64,000 nt of DNA from Roseiarcus sp963824475 (GTDB lineage: Bacteria > Pseudomonadota > Alphaproteobacteria > Rhizobiales > Beijerinckiaceae): contig CAWGPR010000010.1 in assembly GCA_963824475.1 (NCBI GenBank), forward strand, positions 186,001-250,000, read 5' to 3'. The position numbers and the translations under genes were made by a program. Positions 36,112-45,067 of the stretch are shown here, in pieces. How positions within the stretch are numbered: the stretch's first letter is position 1; each line of letters begins with the position of its first letter. Under the pieces are notes generated by a model, which saw only the letters and a program-made list of their open reading frames with translations, did not search any database and had not been told where the DNA came from.

Positions 36112-37815
36112 ATGACCGAGCACGAGCTGCTCCGAATTATCGCGTTTCTCGAACGGGTCCGTCAGCCGTTCCAGGAGCTTGTTCCGATCGCCGAGGAAGA
36201 CGCGACCTGGAACCTTCTGTTGTTCTTGATCAAGAACCACCTTACGGGAACGCCGGTCGCGATCTCCACACTCGCCTCGGTCGCGAAGGCGCCGCATGCG
36301 ACCGCAATGCGGCGCATCCACGCGTTGATCGAGCGCGGAGACATTCTACAGGAGCCCCTCGGCGAGGGCAGCAAGAGGTTCAAGCTACGGCCGAGTGAGG
36401 CCCTGCTCGAATGCTTCATCCACTACGCGCGCAAAATCAAATTCTTGCTCGCTGAGACCTTCGGCCTGCGGTCCAAGGTCGACAGCGACGAGGATTTCTA
36501 CTTTGGGGGGTCATATTTCGCAGCGCAGATCATTCCCCCGCCGCGACTGATCGAGAGCCTGTTCCGCGGCAAGCACGAGATCCAATTCCTGCTCAACGAC
36601 GACAACTATTTCCTTTCCATGCGCAATATGTGGGCGGATTTCCGCAATAACATGGCCTCGCGCAAGAATTTTGATTTGCGCAAACTGCCCCGGTTGCACG
36701 AGCGCCTCGTTGAAAACGCCGCCAAGGCAGTTTCGGAGTACGATATCGTCGCGATCAATGCGCCGTGGCTCGGCGAGGCGGTGAAGAAGAAGCTCGTCAT
36801 CCCGCTCGACGAGCATATCAGGTCCGCCCGCCTGTCCTCGCTCGACTTCCACCCTTCCGTCTGGTCGATGGGGTCGTGGCGAGGCCAGCAGTTCGGCATC
36901 CCGATCTATTGCACGATAGAATTGCTCGCTGCGCGGTCCGACCTGTTCGAAAAGGACACGATCGAGTATCCGACGACTTTTGAGAAGACTGTCGCCGCCG
37001 CCAAACATTTCCACGCGCCCGCCAAGAACCGGTATGGCATCGCTTGGAACGGCGGGCGCGGCATGCCGATCGCCTCGACCTTCATGTTTCTGATGGGTTG
37101 CTGCGGCGAGCCCATCCTGCGCATCCCGAAGGCGAGTCTAGGCTTGGGCGTCGACGAGGCGCAGGGCGAGCAATTGCGGCCGCAGATCCAGTCCGACGCG
37201 GGCCTGCGGGTGCTCGACTATCTGCACCGGCTCATGGAGTTCTCGCCGCCTGACATTCTCGAAATGGACTGGGACCGACGCACGATATCATTCCTTTCCG
37301 GAGAGACCGCGCTCGCCTATTGCTGGACGGTGCGCGCCGCCCGATTCGAGAACGACGTCAATTCCGCAGTGAAGCGAAAAGTGCGCTACCTGCCGCAGCC
37401 GCGCGGGCCAGGCGGCGCATCCAATAACCCCATTGGCGGCTTCTTGCTCTGCATCCCTTCCAATGTGCGGTCCGAGCGGGTTGAGCTCGCCTTCGAGGCG
37501 ATCGCCTGGATGACATCGCCGGAGGCGATGAAGGCGAACGTGCAGAATGGCTTTCCCGTCGCGCCTCGTTTCAGCGTCGCCGCGGATCCTGAGGCAGCGG
37601 CGACATCGCCAATCGTAAGTGTCGTAGACCGGCTGGCCAAGCGAAACCTGCTCAAGGGTTGGCCCCGCCCGCCGGTGCCCGAGTACCTTTCTCTCGAAGC
37701 CATCCTCGGCGAGGAAATCCATAGGGCGCTGCGAAAAGAAACGTCCGACAGGGAAGCGCTCGCGAATGCGCAAATCCAGGCCGACCAGATCATGCGAGCG
37801 GCCGGCTACTACTGA
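36112..37815 (+). CDS. Fusion regulator: winged-helix DNA-binding domain + family 1 solute-binding domain
   Basis: 567 residues. Residues 1-100 form a winged helix: TWNLLLFLIKNHLTGTPV, recognition region ISTLASVAKAPHATAMRRIH, and wing GEGSKRFKLRPS. From about 130 to the end it looks like a sugar-type extracellular solute-binding protein: YDIVAINAPWLGEAVKKKLV, FGIPIYCTIELLAARSDLFE, FLSGETALAYCWT, GGFLLCIPSNV and AFEAIAWMTSPEAMKANV. There is no signal peptide or lipobox, so it acts in the cytoplasm as a ligand-sensing transcription factor. ATG 36112 begins the domain; the open frame reaches 35932 without a better site. SgrR of E. coli has a similar plan with another binding-protein family. A palindrome lies 77 bases downstream. 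Confidence 0.85.
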   Translation: MTEHELLRIIAFLERVRQPFQELVPIAEEDATWNLLLFLIKNHLTGTPVAISTLASVAKAPHATAMRRIHALIERGDILQEPLGEGSKRFKLRPSEALLECFIHYARKIKFLLAETFGLRSKVDSDEDFYFGGSYFAAQIIPPPRLIESLFRGKHEIQFLLNDDNYFLSMRNMWADFRNNMASRKNFDLRKLPRLHERLVENAAKAVSEYDIVAINAPWLGEAVKKKLVIPLDEHIRSARLSSLDFHPSVWSMGSWRGQQFGIPIYCTIELLAARSDLFEKDTIEYPTTFEKTVAAAKHFHAPAKNRYGIAWNGGRGMPIASTFMFLMGCCGEPILRIPKASLGLGVDEAQGEQLRPQIQSDAGLRVLDYLHRLMEFSPPDILEMDWDRRTISFLSGETALAYCWTVRAARFENDVNSAVKRKVRYLPQPRGPGGASNNPIGGFLLCIPSNVRSERVELAFEAIAWMTSPEAMKANVQNGFPVAPRFSVAADPEAAATSPIVSVVDRLAKRNLLKGWPRPPVPEYLSLEAILGEEIHRALRKETSDREALANAQIQADQIMRAAGYY

Positions 37816-38163
37816 GGCCCCGAAGCAGGCCTCCGCTGTTGGGGGCGGCGCGACCAGCGGCCTGTCCAATCCGCACGGGATTTCGACCGCAATTTGTCCG
37901 TTTTGGACAAATCAGTGCGATGCCGCGTGAATTAGTTTGTTAGCTTCTTTCGAACGGTCGAATAGCGCTGAAGCGCGGCTTCGGTAGGCGACGCAGCGGC
38001 GATGCTGCGAGGGAGGAGTATCGAGAGAATGCACGTCAGTCTCTTTTTCAAGCCCATCCGCCACGTCTCTGGTGCGCCGCCCGCCAGCCCCTCCACCAGC
38101 GCGCCGGACGGCCCGACCGCTTCTCGCGCTTCCAATCTTCATCAATCGTCACGACAAGCCGTC
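37816..38163. promoter_or_regulatory. Control region with perfect palindrome ATTTGTCC-N5-GGACAAAT
   Basis: 348 bases between the fusion regulator and a Gfo/Idh/MocA gene. At 37892-37912 two exact 8-base inverted halves (ATTTGTCC and GGACAAAT) are separated by GTTTT. The right half with flanking bases, TTTTGGACAAATC, recurs at 33439-33451. It is the best candidate operator for the adjacent regulator. An ATG at 38002 lies in the open frame, but the protein similarity begins at 38164. Confidence 0.6.
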
Positions 38164-39171
38164 ATGAGCAGGCCAGTGAGGATTGCCCTCATCGGCCTGG
38201 GCTGGTGGGGCAAAAAAATGCTCGACGTGCTTGAAGCGGCGCCGGCGGAGATCCGGGTGGCGCGCGCCGTCGAGCCCAACATCGAGACCGTCCGCGCGCT
38301 TTGCGCCGAAAAGGGAGTCCCGCTGACGGCCGATTACGCAGACGCACTGGCCGACCCTCAGGTGGAAGCGGTTGTGCTGGCGACGCCTCATGCTTTGCAT
38401 GACGCCCAGATCGAGGCTGCTGTTGCGGCCAAGAAGCACGTGTTCTGCGAAAAACCGCTGGCGATGGACAAAGCCGGCGCTGAGAAGGCGGTTCGCCTCT
38501 GCAATGATGCCAGCTTGGTCCTTGGGATGGGGCACGAGCGGCGTTGGGAGCCCCCGATCGTCCAGCTTCTGGCCAAGGCTGACGCCGGAGAAATGGGTCG
38601 GATTCATCAGATCGAAGCGAACTTCAGCCACGACAGGTTTCTGGCGCTCGGCCGGGATAACTGGCGCCTGAAAGCCGACCAGGCTCCGGCCGCCGGAATG
38701 ACCGCCACTGGCATCCATTTGCTCGATCTTTCGGTGCGTTTGCTCGGCCCGGCTCAAAGCGTGTGGTGCATTTGCGAACAGCTCTCGTCCGACCTGCCGC
38801 AAGGCGACACCGTCGCCACCTACGTCAAGTTTCGGGGCGGCGGAACATCCTACGTTTCCGCCTCGCTTGCGAACCCGTTCATATCTCGTTTCGCGGTCTA
38901 TGGCTCCAAACGCTGGATTGAGATTCGCGACAAGGCTCATGTCGAAGCCCCGGACGGCTGGATCGTCACGTCCGCCGAGGCGGGCGGCCCGATCGTATCG
39001 GCCGAGGTTCCCCCGGCCGAGCCGGTGAAGGATAACCTCGTTTCCTTCGCCCGCGCGGTTCGCGGCGTCGAGCGCTATCCGATCACCGCCGACCAACTCG
39101 TGAACAATATCGCATTGCTTGAGGCGGTGTTCGCATCCGCAAAGACCGGAAAGATTGAAACCGTGGCCTGA
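38164..39171 (+). CDS. Gfo/Idh/MocA family oxidoreductase
   Basis: 335 residues from ATG 38164 (MSRPVRIALIGLGWWGKK); the open frame extends to 38002 but the extra part is Pro/Ser-rich and unlike the family. VVLATPHALHDAQIE, FCEKPLAMDKAGAEK and TATGIHLLDLSVRLLGPA mark the cofactor and active sites. Closest relative in the window is 22608-23603. It heads a run of same-strand genes (alcohol dehydrogenase, ABC importer, reductase, VOC protein) behind the palindromic operator. Confidence 0.9.
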   Translation: MSRPVRIALIGLGWWGKKMLDVLEAAPAEIRVARAVEPNIETVRALCAEKGVPLTADYADALADPQVEAVVLATPHALHDAQIEAAVAAKKHVFCEKPLAMDKAGAEKAVRLCNDASLVLGMGHERRWEPPIVQLLAKADAGEMGRIHQIEANFSHDRFLALGRDNWRLKADQAPAAGMTATGIHLLDLSVRLLGPAQSVWCICEQLSSDLPQGDTVATYVKFRGGGTSYVSASLANPFISRFAVYGSKRWIEIRDKAHVEAPDGWIVTSAEAGGPIVSAEVPPAEPVKDNLVSFARAVRGVERYPITADQLVNNIALLEAVFASAKTGKIETVA

Positions 39172-39199
39172 CAGGCCGCGTTGAACAAGGGAGCCCGCG

Positions 39200-40180
39200 A
39201 TGAAAGCCCTGTTCTTCGACGAACCGAAGAAGCCGATTGTCTCGAACATTCAGTCTCCTACGATCACCCCAAATGAAGTGATGATCCGTTCACGTCGCGT
39301 CGGCATCTGTCATTCGGACTACGAGCTCCTTGCCGGTAAGTACATCATCCCGATTTCCTATCCGGTTATTCCCGGCCATGAGTGGGTCGGCGAGGTGATC
39401 GAAGTCGGCAAGAACGTGACCGGTCTCCAGGTAGGCGATCGCGTGGTGGGCGAGTGTGTGATCAAGACGCCTGAGCGCATTCACCACTTCGGCTTCTCGA
39501 TGGACGGCGCCAACCGCGAGTATTTCCCCGCCCGCCCGGAGTGGCTCCACAAACTGCCAGATTCGGTTGATGACGCAAAAGGCGCCCTGATTGAGCCATT
39601 CACCTGTGGCTTCTACGCCGTGATGCGCAATGGCGCCCCTAACGCTTCGGAGACGGTCGTGGTCTCGGGCGGCGGGCCGATCGGCCTCGTTGCGGCCGCG
39701 GCCGCCATCGGCATGGGCGCCCGCGTGATCGTCGTCGACCCGGTGCCGCTGCGTCGCGATATAGCGAAACGGTTGGGCGCGGACGCGGCCGTAGACCCCT
39801 CGACGGGCGATTCAGGCGAGGCGGTGCGGGAGTTGACCCAAGGCGGGGCCGACCTTGTCGTCGAGGCGTCGGGCCATTCCGCGTCGCTTGCGAGCGCCTT
39901 CGATTACGCGCGCCCGGAGGGCCGGATTTCGATGGTGGGAATCAATATCGGCAACAAGATCCCGGTCGAACTCGGCAAGATCCAAATGAAGAATCTGACG
40001 GTACGCGGCTGCATCGGTTCGCCCGGCGTCTGGCCTTCGGCGATCCGCTTCCTTGAGCGGACTGGAATCGATCTGTCGCCGATCCAGACGCATAGTTTTG
40101 CGCTTGACGACGCCTTGACGGCGCTCGAACTCGGCAAGAACCCGCAAGCAGCTGTCAAAGTGACCTTGGAGATTGCCTAG
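39200..40180 (+). CDS. Zinc-type alcohol dehydrogenase (sorbitol/idonate dehydrogenase-like)
   Basis: 326 residues. Catalytic zinc ligands lie in GICHSDYELLAG and IPGHEWVGEV; the NAD fold is VVVSGGGPIGLVAAAAA. The structural-zinc cysteines are missing (sequence ECVIKTPERIHHFGFSMDG), and the protein is some 20 residues shorter than typical members. AAGGGAG precedes ATG 39200. It is placed 28 bases after the Gfo/Idh/MocA gene and 55 bases before the ABC permease. Likely substrate: the imported polyol or its first product. Confidence 0.92.
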   Translation: MKALFFDEPKKPIVSNIQSPTITPNEVMIRSRRVGICHSDYELLAGKYIIPISYPVIPGHEWVGEVIEVGKNVTGLQVGDRVVGECVIKTPERIHHFGFSMDGANREYFPARPEWLHKLPDSVDDAKGALIEPFTCGFYAVMRNGAPNASETVVVSGGGPIGLVAAAAAIGMGARVIVVDPVPLRRDIAKRLGADAAVDPSTGDSGEAVRELTQGGADLVVEASGHSASLASAFDYARPEGRISMVGINIGNKIPVELGKIQMKNLTVRGCIGSPGVWPSAIRFLERTGIDLSPIQTHSFALDDALTALELGKNPQAAVKVTLEIA

Positions 40181-40235
40181 ACTCTCGCGCCGACATGGCG
40201 CGCCTGAACATCCGGACCGCGGGCGCAGGTTCGCA

Positions 40236-41261
40236 ATGCCGGCAAGCAACCTGATGAATGACGTCGTCGACAGATCGAGCACCTTCTTCGGGCGGCGGAG
40301 GGTTTTTCCGTTCATGCTTGCGAAGGGATTTGTGACGGTCGTGATTTCAACGATCGCGCTGATCGGCGTCTGTCTCCTGTTTGCGCCCTCCAGCCTGTCG
40401 CATGGCGCTCTGGAAGGAAGCCTGCCGTTTGCAGCGATCATTGCGATTGTCGGCCTAGGGCAGCTGCTGGTCGTCCAGCAGGGAGGATTTGACCTTTCTC
40501 TCGCAGGAGGCGTCTCGCTCGCGGTGGTCATCTCGACACACTATCCGCAAGGAGATGACGCTCTGCTCCTCCCGGCCGTTTTGATCGCGATCGCCTGCGC
40601 GCTCCTAGCCGGCCTTGCGAACGGGATTCTGGTCAGCCTCTTTGGGCTCAACGCCATTGTCGCGACTATCGGCGTGAACGCTCTGCTGTATGGCGGCGTC
40701 TTCGCTGTTTCCGGCGGCGTGCCCAAAACAACGACCAATTTGCTGGCCGCGATCGCCGGCGGCCGCGCATTTGGGCTTCCAAATTCCCTCTATTTCGCGC
40801 TGGCCGCGTTGCTGGTGGTTTCATTCATCTTGAAAAAGTCCGCGGCTGGAAGGCGCTTCGAAGCGATCGGCGCAAACCCATTGGCTGCCCGCGCCGTGGG
40901 ACTTCGCGTGCAACTTCATCAACTTTTGGCCTATGTCTATGCCCAGCTCCTCTATTGCATTGCTGGCCTGCTTGTGGCCGGCATCACTCGTGAACCCACA
41001 GCATTCCAAGGCGACTCCCTGCTTTTGCCTTCGGTTGCTGTTGTCGTTCTCGGTGGAACGTCGCTACTCGGTGGTCGTGGTTTTCCGATCTCGACCGTCA
41101 TTGCTTCGTTCTTCCTGAACCAGTTGAGCCAATTCGCACTCACAGTTGGTGTGCCGTATTCGGCTCAAACCATCATCCAGGCTTTGGCCTTGGGTTTTGG
41201 TATCGGCGTCTACTCTATCCGGTGGACGGCAAACATGAACAGGCAAGCTAAACCTGTGTAA
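40236..41261 (+). CDS. Ribose-type ABC transporter permease
   Basis: 341 residues with about eight to ten hydrophobic segments. BPD_transp_2 family marks: IIAIVGLGQLLVVQQGGFDLSLAGGV (split: GLGQLLVVQQGG, FDLSLAGG), GLNAIVATIGVNALLYGG, AIGANPLAARAVGLRV (the EAA-like loop contacting the ATPase) and VVVLGGTSLLGGRG. ATG 40236 is chosen; ATG 40254 is also possible. Together with the fused ATPase-permease at 42432 it gives this importer two different membrane domains, implying a heterodimeric channel. Confidence 0.92.
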   Translation: MPASNLMNDVVDRSSTFFGRRRVFPFMLAKGFVTVVISTIALIGVCLLFAPSSLSHGALEGSLPFAAIIAIVGLGQLLVVQQGGFDLSLAGGVSLAVVISTHYPQGDDALLLPAVLIAIACALLAGLANGILVSLFGLNAIVATIGVNALLYGGVFAVSGGVPKTTTNLLAAIAGGRAFGLPNSLYFALAALLVVSFILKKSAAGRRFEAIGANPLAARAVGLRVQLHQLLAYVYAQLLYCIAGLLVAGITREPTAFQGDSLLLPSVAVVVLGGTSLLGGRGFPISTVIASFFLNQLSQFALTVGVPYSAQTIIQALALGFGIGVYSIRWTANMNRQAKPV

Positions 41262-41273
41262 GTGGAGGAAAAA

Positions 41274-42341
41274 ATGAAATTCTCGAACAGGCAAAAACTA
41301 GCGCTCACCGCGGCGGCGACAGCCATCGCCCTTGGGTGCTCCAATCTGGCTCAGGCCGAAACGCCGTCATGGTGCGGCCCGAAGAAAGCGACAATTGCTT
41401 TGCTCGACGGCTATGGCGGCAACAGCTGGCGCCAGGTGACGACCGCTTCCGGCAAGGAGGAAGCGCTCAAGTGCCCCAGTATCACGAAGTACGAATATGC
41501 TGACGGCCAGGGCGACACTCAAAAGTCGATTTCCGACATCAAGGCCATGGCCGCCAAAGGCATCGACGCCCTGGTTGTCTTCCCTGACGCTGGACAAGCG
41601 ATGCTGCCAGCGATAACCGCCGTCTACAAGTCGGGCAAAGTCATTGTGCCTTACCGCGTCGAGGCCGGGGGCCAGGCCGGCGTGAACTACACCAAATTCA
41701 TCGGCACCGATTTCGTGAACGACGGCCGGAACTGGGGCAACTGGATCAAGAGCGTGCTGCCTCAGGGCGGCAACCTCCTGTTCCTGAGCGGCCCTGCCGG
41801 CAACAGCCAGGGTCTCGACGAGCTTAAGGGACTGAAGTCCGTGCTTGGACCCGAATACAAGTTCATCAACCCCGAGCCCTTCGATGTGACGAACTGGGAT
41901 CCTGCGTTGACGCAAAAAGTTCTGACCGCCGAAATCGCCAAGAACAACAAGATCGACGTCATCGTTTCCGATTTCGGGCCGTCGCTGGTCGGTGCGCTTC
42001 CGCTATTCAAGCAATCCGGTCGGTCGATCCCGGCGCTTGCTACATCTGACGGCAATTCACTGGGGTGCTTCTGGACCGACGTCCACCAGGACAACCCGGA
42101 CTTCAAGCTTTTCACAGTCTCAACGGAAAACGACAACGTTCGCCTGGCGGTGCAATGGGCGGTCGCAGCCGCGACTGGCGGCACGCCGCCTACAGCGGAT
42201 ACGTTCAAGGGCCCTGTCTTTGAAAATTCCGTGACCGGCTTGCCGCATCCGGTCCAGTGCCGCAAGGATCTCCCCGGTCAGATCTATTTGTCGGCGGAGC
42301 TGTCTCCGGAAGAACAGACCAAAGCGGTCAGCACCAAGTAG
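41274..42341 (+). CDS. Periplasmic sugar-binding protein (RbsB type)
   Basis: 355 residues with a clear signal peptide: a basic start KFSNRQK, a hydrophobic core LALTAAATAIALGC, and a probable AQA|ET cleavage near residue 28. The mature part has TIALLDGYGGNSWRQVT, KAMAAKGIDALVVFPDAGQ and VIVSDFGPSLVGALPLF, the two-lobed type I periplasmic-binding fold. GGAGG lies eight bases before ATG 41274. It captures the substrate for the permease pair. A strong hairpin follows its stop, a common way to raise its level over the membrane components. Confidence 0.93.
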   Translation: MKFSNRQKLALTAAATAIALGCSNLAQAETPSWCGPKKATIALLDGYGGNSWRQVTTASGKEEALKCPSITKYEYADGQGDTQKSISDIKAMAAKGIDALVVFPDAGQAMLPAITAVYKSGKVIVPYRVEAGGQAGVNYTKFIGTDFVNDGRNWGNWIKSVLPQGGNLLFLSGPAGNSQGLDELKGLKSVLGPEYKFINPEPFDVTNWDPALTQKVLTAEIAKNNKIDVIVSDFGPSLVGALPLFKQSGRSIPALATSDGNSLGCFWTDVHQDNPDFKLFTVSTENDNVRLAVQWAVAAATGGTPPTADTFKGPVFENSVTGLPHPVQCRKDLPGQIYLSAELSPEEQTKAVSTK

Positions 42342-42352
42342 CGTCGCACGCG

Positions 42353-42378
42353 CCCCGGAGGCAAAATCGCCTCCGGGG
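42353..42378 (+). terminator. Strong intergenic hairpin after the binding-protein gene
   Basis: CCCCGGAGGC and GCCTCCGGGG form a perfect 10-bp stem with a 6-base loop, 12 bases after the binding-protein stop; a short CCCTTTT follows ten bases later. It could be a partial terminator or an mRNA-stabilising hairpin that makes the binding protein more abundant than the downstream transporter. Confidence 0.7.
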
Positions 42379-42431
42379 ACCGGCCCTTTTCAACGAGCGC
42401 CGAATGCGGTGTCTAAAACGGAATACTGACC

Positions 42432-44945
42432 GTGAATGTTCGTAGCGACGAACCTCGTCTAATTGTCGGGCCTACCCATGGCGACATGACGATCCGGTTG
42501 TCCAACATTTCAAAATTCTATTCAGGCGTTCCGGCGCTGCGCGATGTAAGCGCTGAGTTCTATGAGGGCGAGGTTCACGCGATCCTCGGCGAGAACGGGG
42601 CCGGCAAGTCGACCCTCATCAATATCATTTCCGGCGCCATACAACCGGAACTAGGCGTGATCGAATTCGAGGGGACCCCGGTTTCCTCGATGTCGCCGGA
42701 AACCGCCGCGTCGCTGGGCATATCGATTTCGTTTCAACACCCGGCCGTGCTTGACGACCTCTCGGTCATGGAGAATTTTCAAGTCGCTCTCGCACCTTCG
42801 TTGTTTGCCGGAAAGTCCGCACAGACCGTTGCGCGAAATGCGCTCGACGCGGTCGACCTGCATGTCCCGTTGCGAACACGCGCCGATGAGCTGACGGTCG
42901 CCCAAAAGCACTTGCTCGAAATCGCCAAGGCCTTGGCGATTAAGCCGAAGGTGCTGATCCTCGACGAGCCGACGGCTTCGCTCGATCAAGCGGCGACCGA
43001 TATGCTTTTTGACCGCATCAGAGAGGTGGTCAGGACGGGAACGTCGGTGATCTACATCACCCATCGTCTCGCGGAACTGCGTCAGATCGCCCAACGGGTC
43101 ACGGTTCTTCGCGACGGTCGGGTGCAAGGCGTGAGGCTGGTTAATGAGGTAAGCGACACCGACCTTCTAAGCATGATTGTCGGGAGAACTCTGGGGTCGA
43201 CGTTCCCGCAGAAGTCTCAAAATGTCTTGAAGGAGATCAATTTTGCAGTTCGGTCGTTTAGCGGCAAAAGATTTACGGATGTGAGCTTTGAAGTGCCGCG
43301 GGCCCAAATCGTGGGCGTCGCCGGTGTGGCGGGCAACGGCCAATCCGACTTGATGCGCGCGCTTGCGGGTCTCCAACAATCCAAAGGCGCGATTCAACTC
43401 AATGGCCGCACCCTCGATCATGGCGACCTTTTGCGCGAAGCAGCATTCATGCCTTCGGATCGGCATACCGAAGGTTTGGCTGCAGGCCTGACGGTGCGCG
43501 AGAACGCGACCTTCGCCGCGCTGGATAGGTTTGCCGCGTTTGGACTGCTCAGCCGAAAGAGAGAAGTTGAACAGGTCGCGACGACGTTCAAGTCGCTGGC
43601 GGTCAAAACGGCGAGCCTGGAAGCTCCGATCCTGTCGCTTTCAGGCGGCAATCAACAAAAGGTCGTAATGGCCCGCGCCTTGCTATCGGGACCCAAACTT
43701 ATCGTCGCCGACGAACCGACCCAAGGGGTCGATGTCGGCGCGCGCGCCGAGATCTATCGTATTTTGCGCGAAGTATCGAGCGCGGGCACGCCAGTTATCG
43801 TCAATTCCTCGGACGCGGCGGAGCTTGAAGGGCTGTGCGACCAAGTCATTGTCATGTCGCGGGGGCGCGTCGTCACAAAACTGAGCGGCGACGAAGTGCT
43901 CGAGGCCACGATCGTCGCCGCCGCTGTCAACGCTGACACCCAGGTCAGCGACTCCGGCTTGCTAGACCGATTCGCTTCGGGGAGCAGCAGGTGGCGGCGC
44001 TTCCTGCAATCGGACAATGCGCCCGCCGTTCCCTTGGCTCTTGTCACCGGTCTGCTCGGGCTCTACGTCTTCGGCCAAAACCACAACTTTCTGTCGGCGT
44101 TTAATATCTCCAACATCCTCCTGTTGGCGACCGCGCTGGGCTTCATCGCGCTCGGGCAAACCGTCGCGCTTTTGATGGGTGGAATCGACTTGTCGGTTGG
44201 CCCGCTCACGGGCTTTCTGGTCGTCGTGGCCTCGTTCTTCGTGAACGATGGCAAGTCTCCATCGGTGATCGCGGCGGGCTTCCTCCTGATGTTCGGCGGC
44301 GCGTTCATTGTCGGCGCGATCAACGGACTTCTCATAAGATTTGCGAATTTCACCGCAATTGCCGCGACGCTGGCGATGTATATCGGCCTTCAGGGGATGA
44401 GCTTCCTGTTGCGTGATGGCCCGGGCGGATACATCAACGCCGCTGTCGCTGACCTCATCAACAGGCTGTATGGGCCGATACCCCTGGCGTTTCTGGTCTT
44501 GGTCGCCTTCGCCGCTGCGGGCGAATACGCGTTGCGGAGCTCGCGGCTCGGCTGGCAGCTTCGGGCGATAGGCTCCGATGAGGAATCGGCGCGGCGGATC
44601 GGCGTTCGGATCGATCGCACGTTCGTCGCCGGCTATATCGCTTCGTCGCTGTTGACGGCGTTTGGCGCCGTCATGCTGTTCGGCCAGATCGGGGTCGGCG
44701 ATCCCAGGCAAGGCGCGAACTATACGCTGTCGAGCATCACCGCGGTCGTGCTTGGCGGAACGAGCCTGCGCGGCGGACGTGGAACGTTCATCGGCACAGT
44801 GCTCGGCGCGCTCCTACTGACGGAAGTTCTCAATGCCGCCACCTTTCTTGGTCTGTCTGAAACCTATCAATACGTGTTTCAAGGCATTCTCGTCCTGATC
44901 GCCGCCCTGATTTATTCGACGGTGCGTGGGCGGGGCCCAGCTTGA
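42432..44945 (+). CDS. Fused ABC importer: two ATPase domains plus permease in one protein
   Basis: 837 residues. NBD1: Walker A GENGAGKSTLIN (53-61), signature ELTVAQKHLLEIAKAL, Walker B VLILDEPTASL. NBD2 (about 250-500): VAGVAGNGQSDLMRAL, LSGGNQQKVVMARALL, LIVADEPTQGVDVGARAE. From about 530 a full ribose-type permease follows: LGFIALGQTVALLMGGIDLS, AIGSDEESARRIGVRI, VVLGGTSLRGGRG. The order is that of separate RbsA and RbsC proteins joined end to end. GTG 42432 is the reported start; ATG 42486 (MTIRLSNISKF) fits the domain start and may be the true one. It works with the permease at 40236 and the binding protein at 41274. Confidence 0.92.
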   Translation: MNVRSDEPRLIVGPTHGDMTIRLSNISKFYSGVPALRDVSAEFYEGEVHAILGENGAGKSTLINIISGAIQPELGVIEFEGTPVSSMSPETAASLGISISFQHPAVLDDLSVMENFQVALAPSLFAGKSAQTVARNALDAVDLHVPLRTRADELTVAQKHLLEIAKALAIKPKVLILDEPTASLDQAATDMLFDRIREVVRTGTSVIYITHRLAELRQIAQRVTVLRDGRVQGVRLVNEVSDTDLLSMIVGRTLGSTFPQKSQNVLKEINFAVRSFSGKRFTDVSFEVPRAQIVGVAGVAGNGQSDLMRALAGLQQSKGAIQLNGRTLDHGDLLREAAFMPSDRHTEGLAAGLTVRENATFAALDRFAAFGLLSRKREVEQVATTFKSLAVKTASLEAPILSLSGGNQQKVVMARALLSGPKLIVADEPTQGVDVGARAEIYRILREVSSAGTPVIVNSSDAAELEGLCDQVIVMSRGRVVTKLSGDEVLEATIVAAAVNADTQVSDSGLLDRFASGSSRWRRFLQSDNAPAVPLALVTGLLGLYVFGQNHNFLSAFNISNILLLATALGFIALGQTVALLMGGIDLSVGPLTGFLVVVASFFVNDGKSPSVIAAGFLLMFGGAFIVGAINGLLIRFANFTAIAATLAMYIGLQGMSFLLRDGPGGYINAAVADLINRLYGPIPLAFLVLVAFAAAGEYALRSSRLGWQLRAIGSDEESARRIGVRIDRTFVAGYIASSLLTAFGAVMLFGQIGVGDPRQGANYTLSSITAVVLGGTSLRGGRGTFIGTVLGALLLTEVLNAATFLGLSETYQYVFQGILVLIAALIYSTVRGRGPA

Positions 44946-45067
44946 AACGATGTGACGCAGATCGGGAGATCAGATGACGAAGCGCGGAGGTCGCAAGCTT
45001 AGGACGCCGAGGGGGTTCCGAAGGTCGTGGCGTCAGACGAAATTAAAGTAGTGGGAGGGAGGGAAAT

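Noticed and set aside
37814..37833. Hairpin GAGGCC/GGCCTC over the regulator stop codon as a terminator
   Set aside because: Stem of only six pairs with no T-run; too weak to call.
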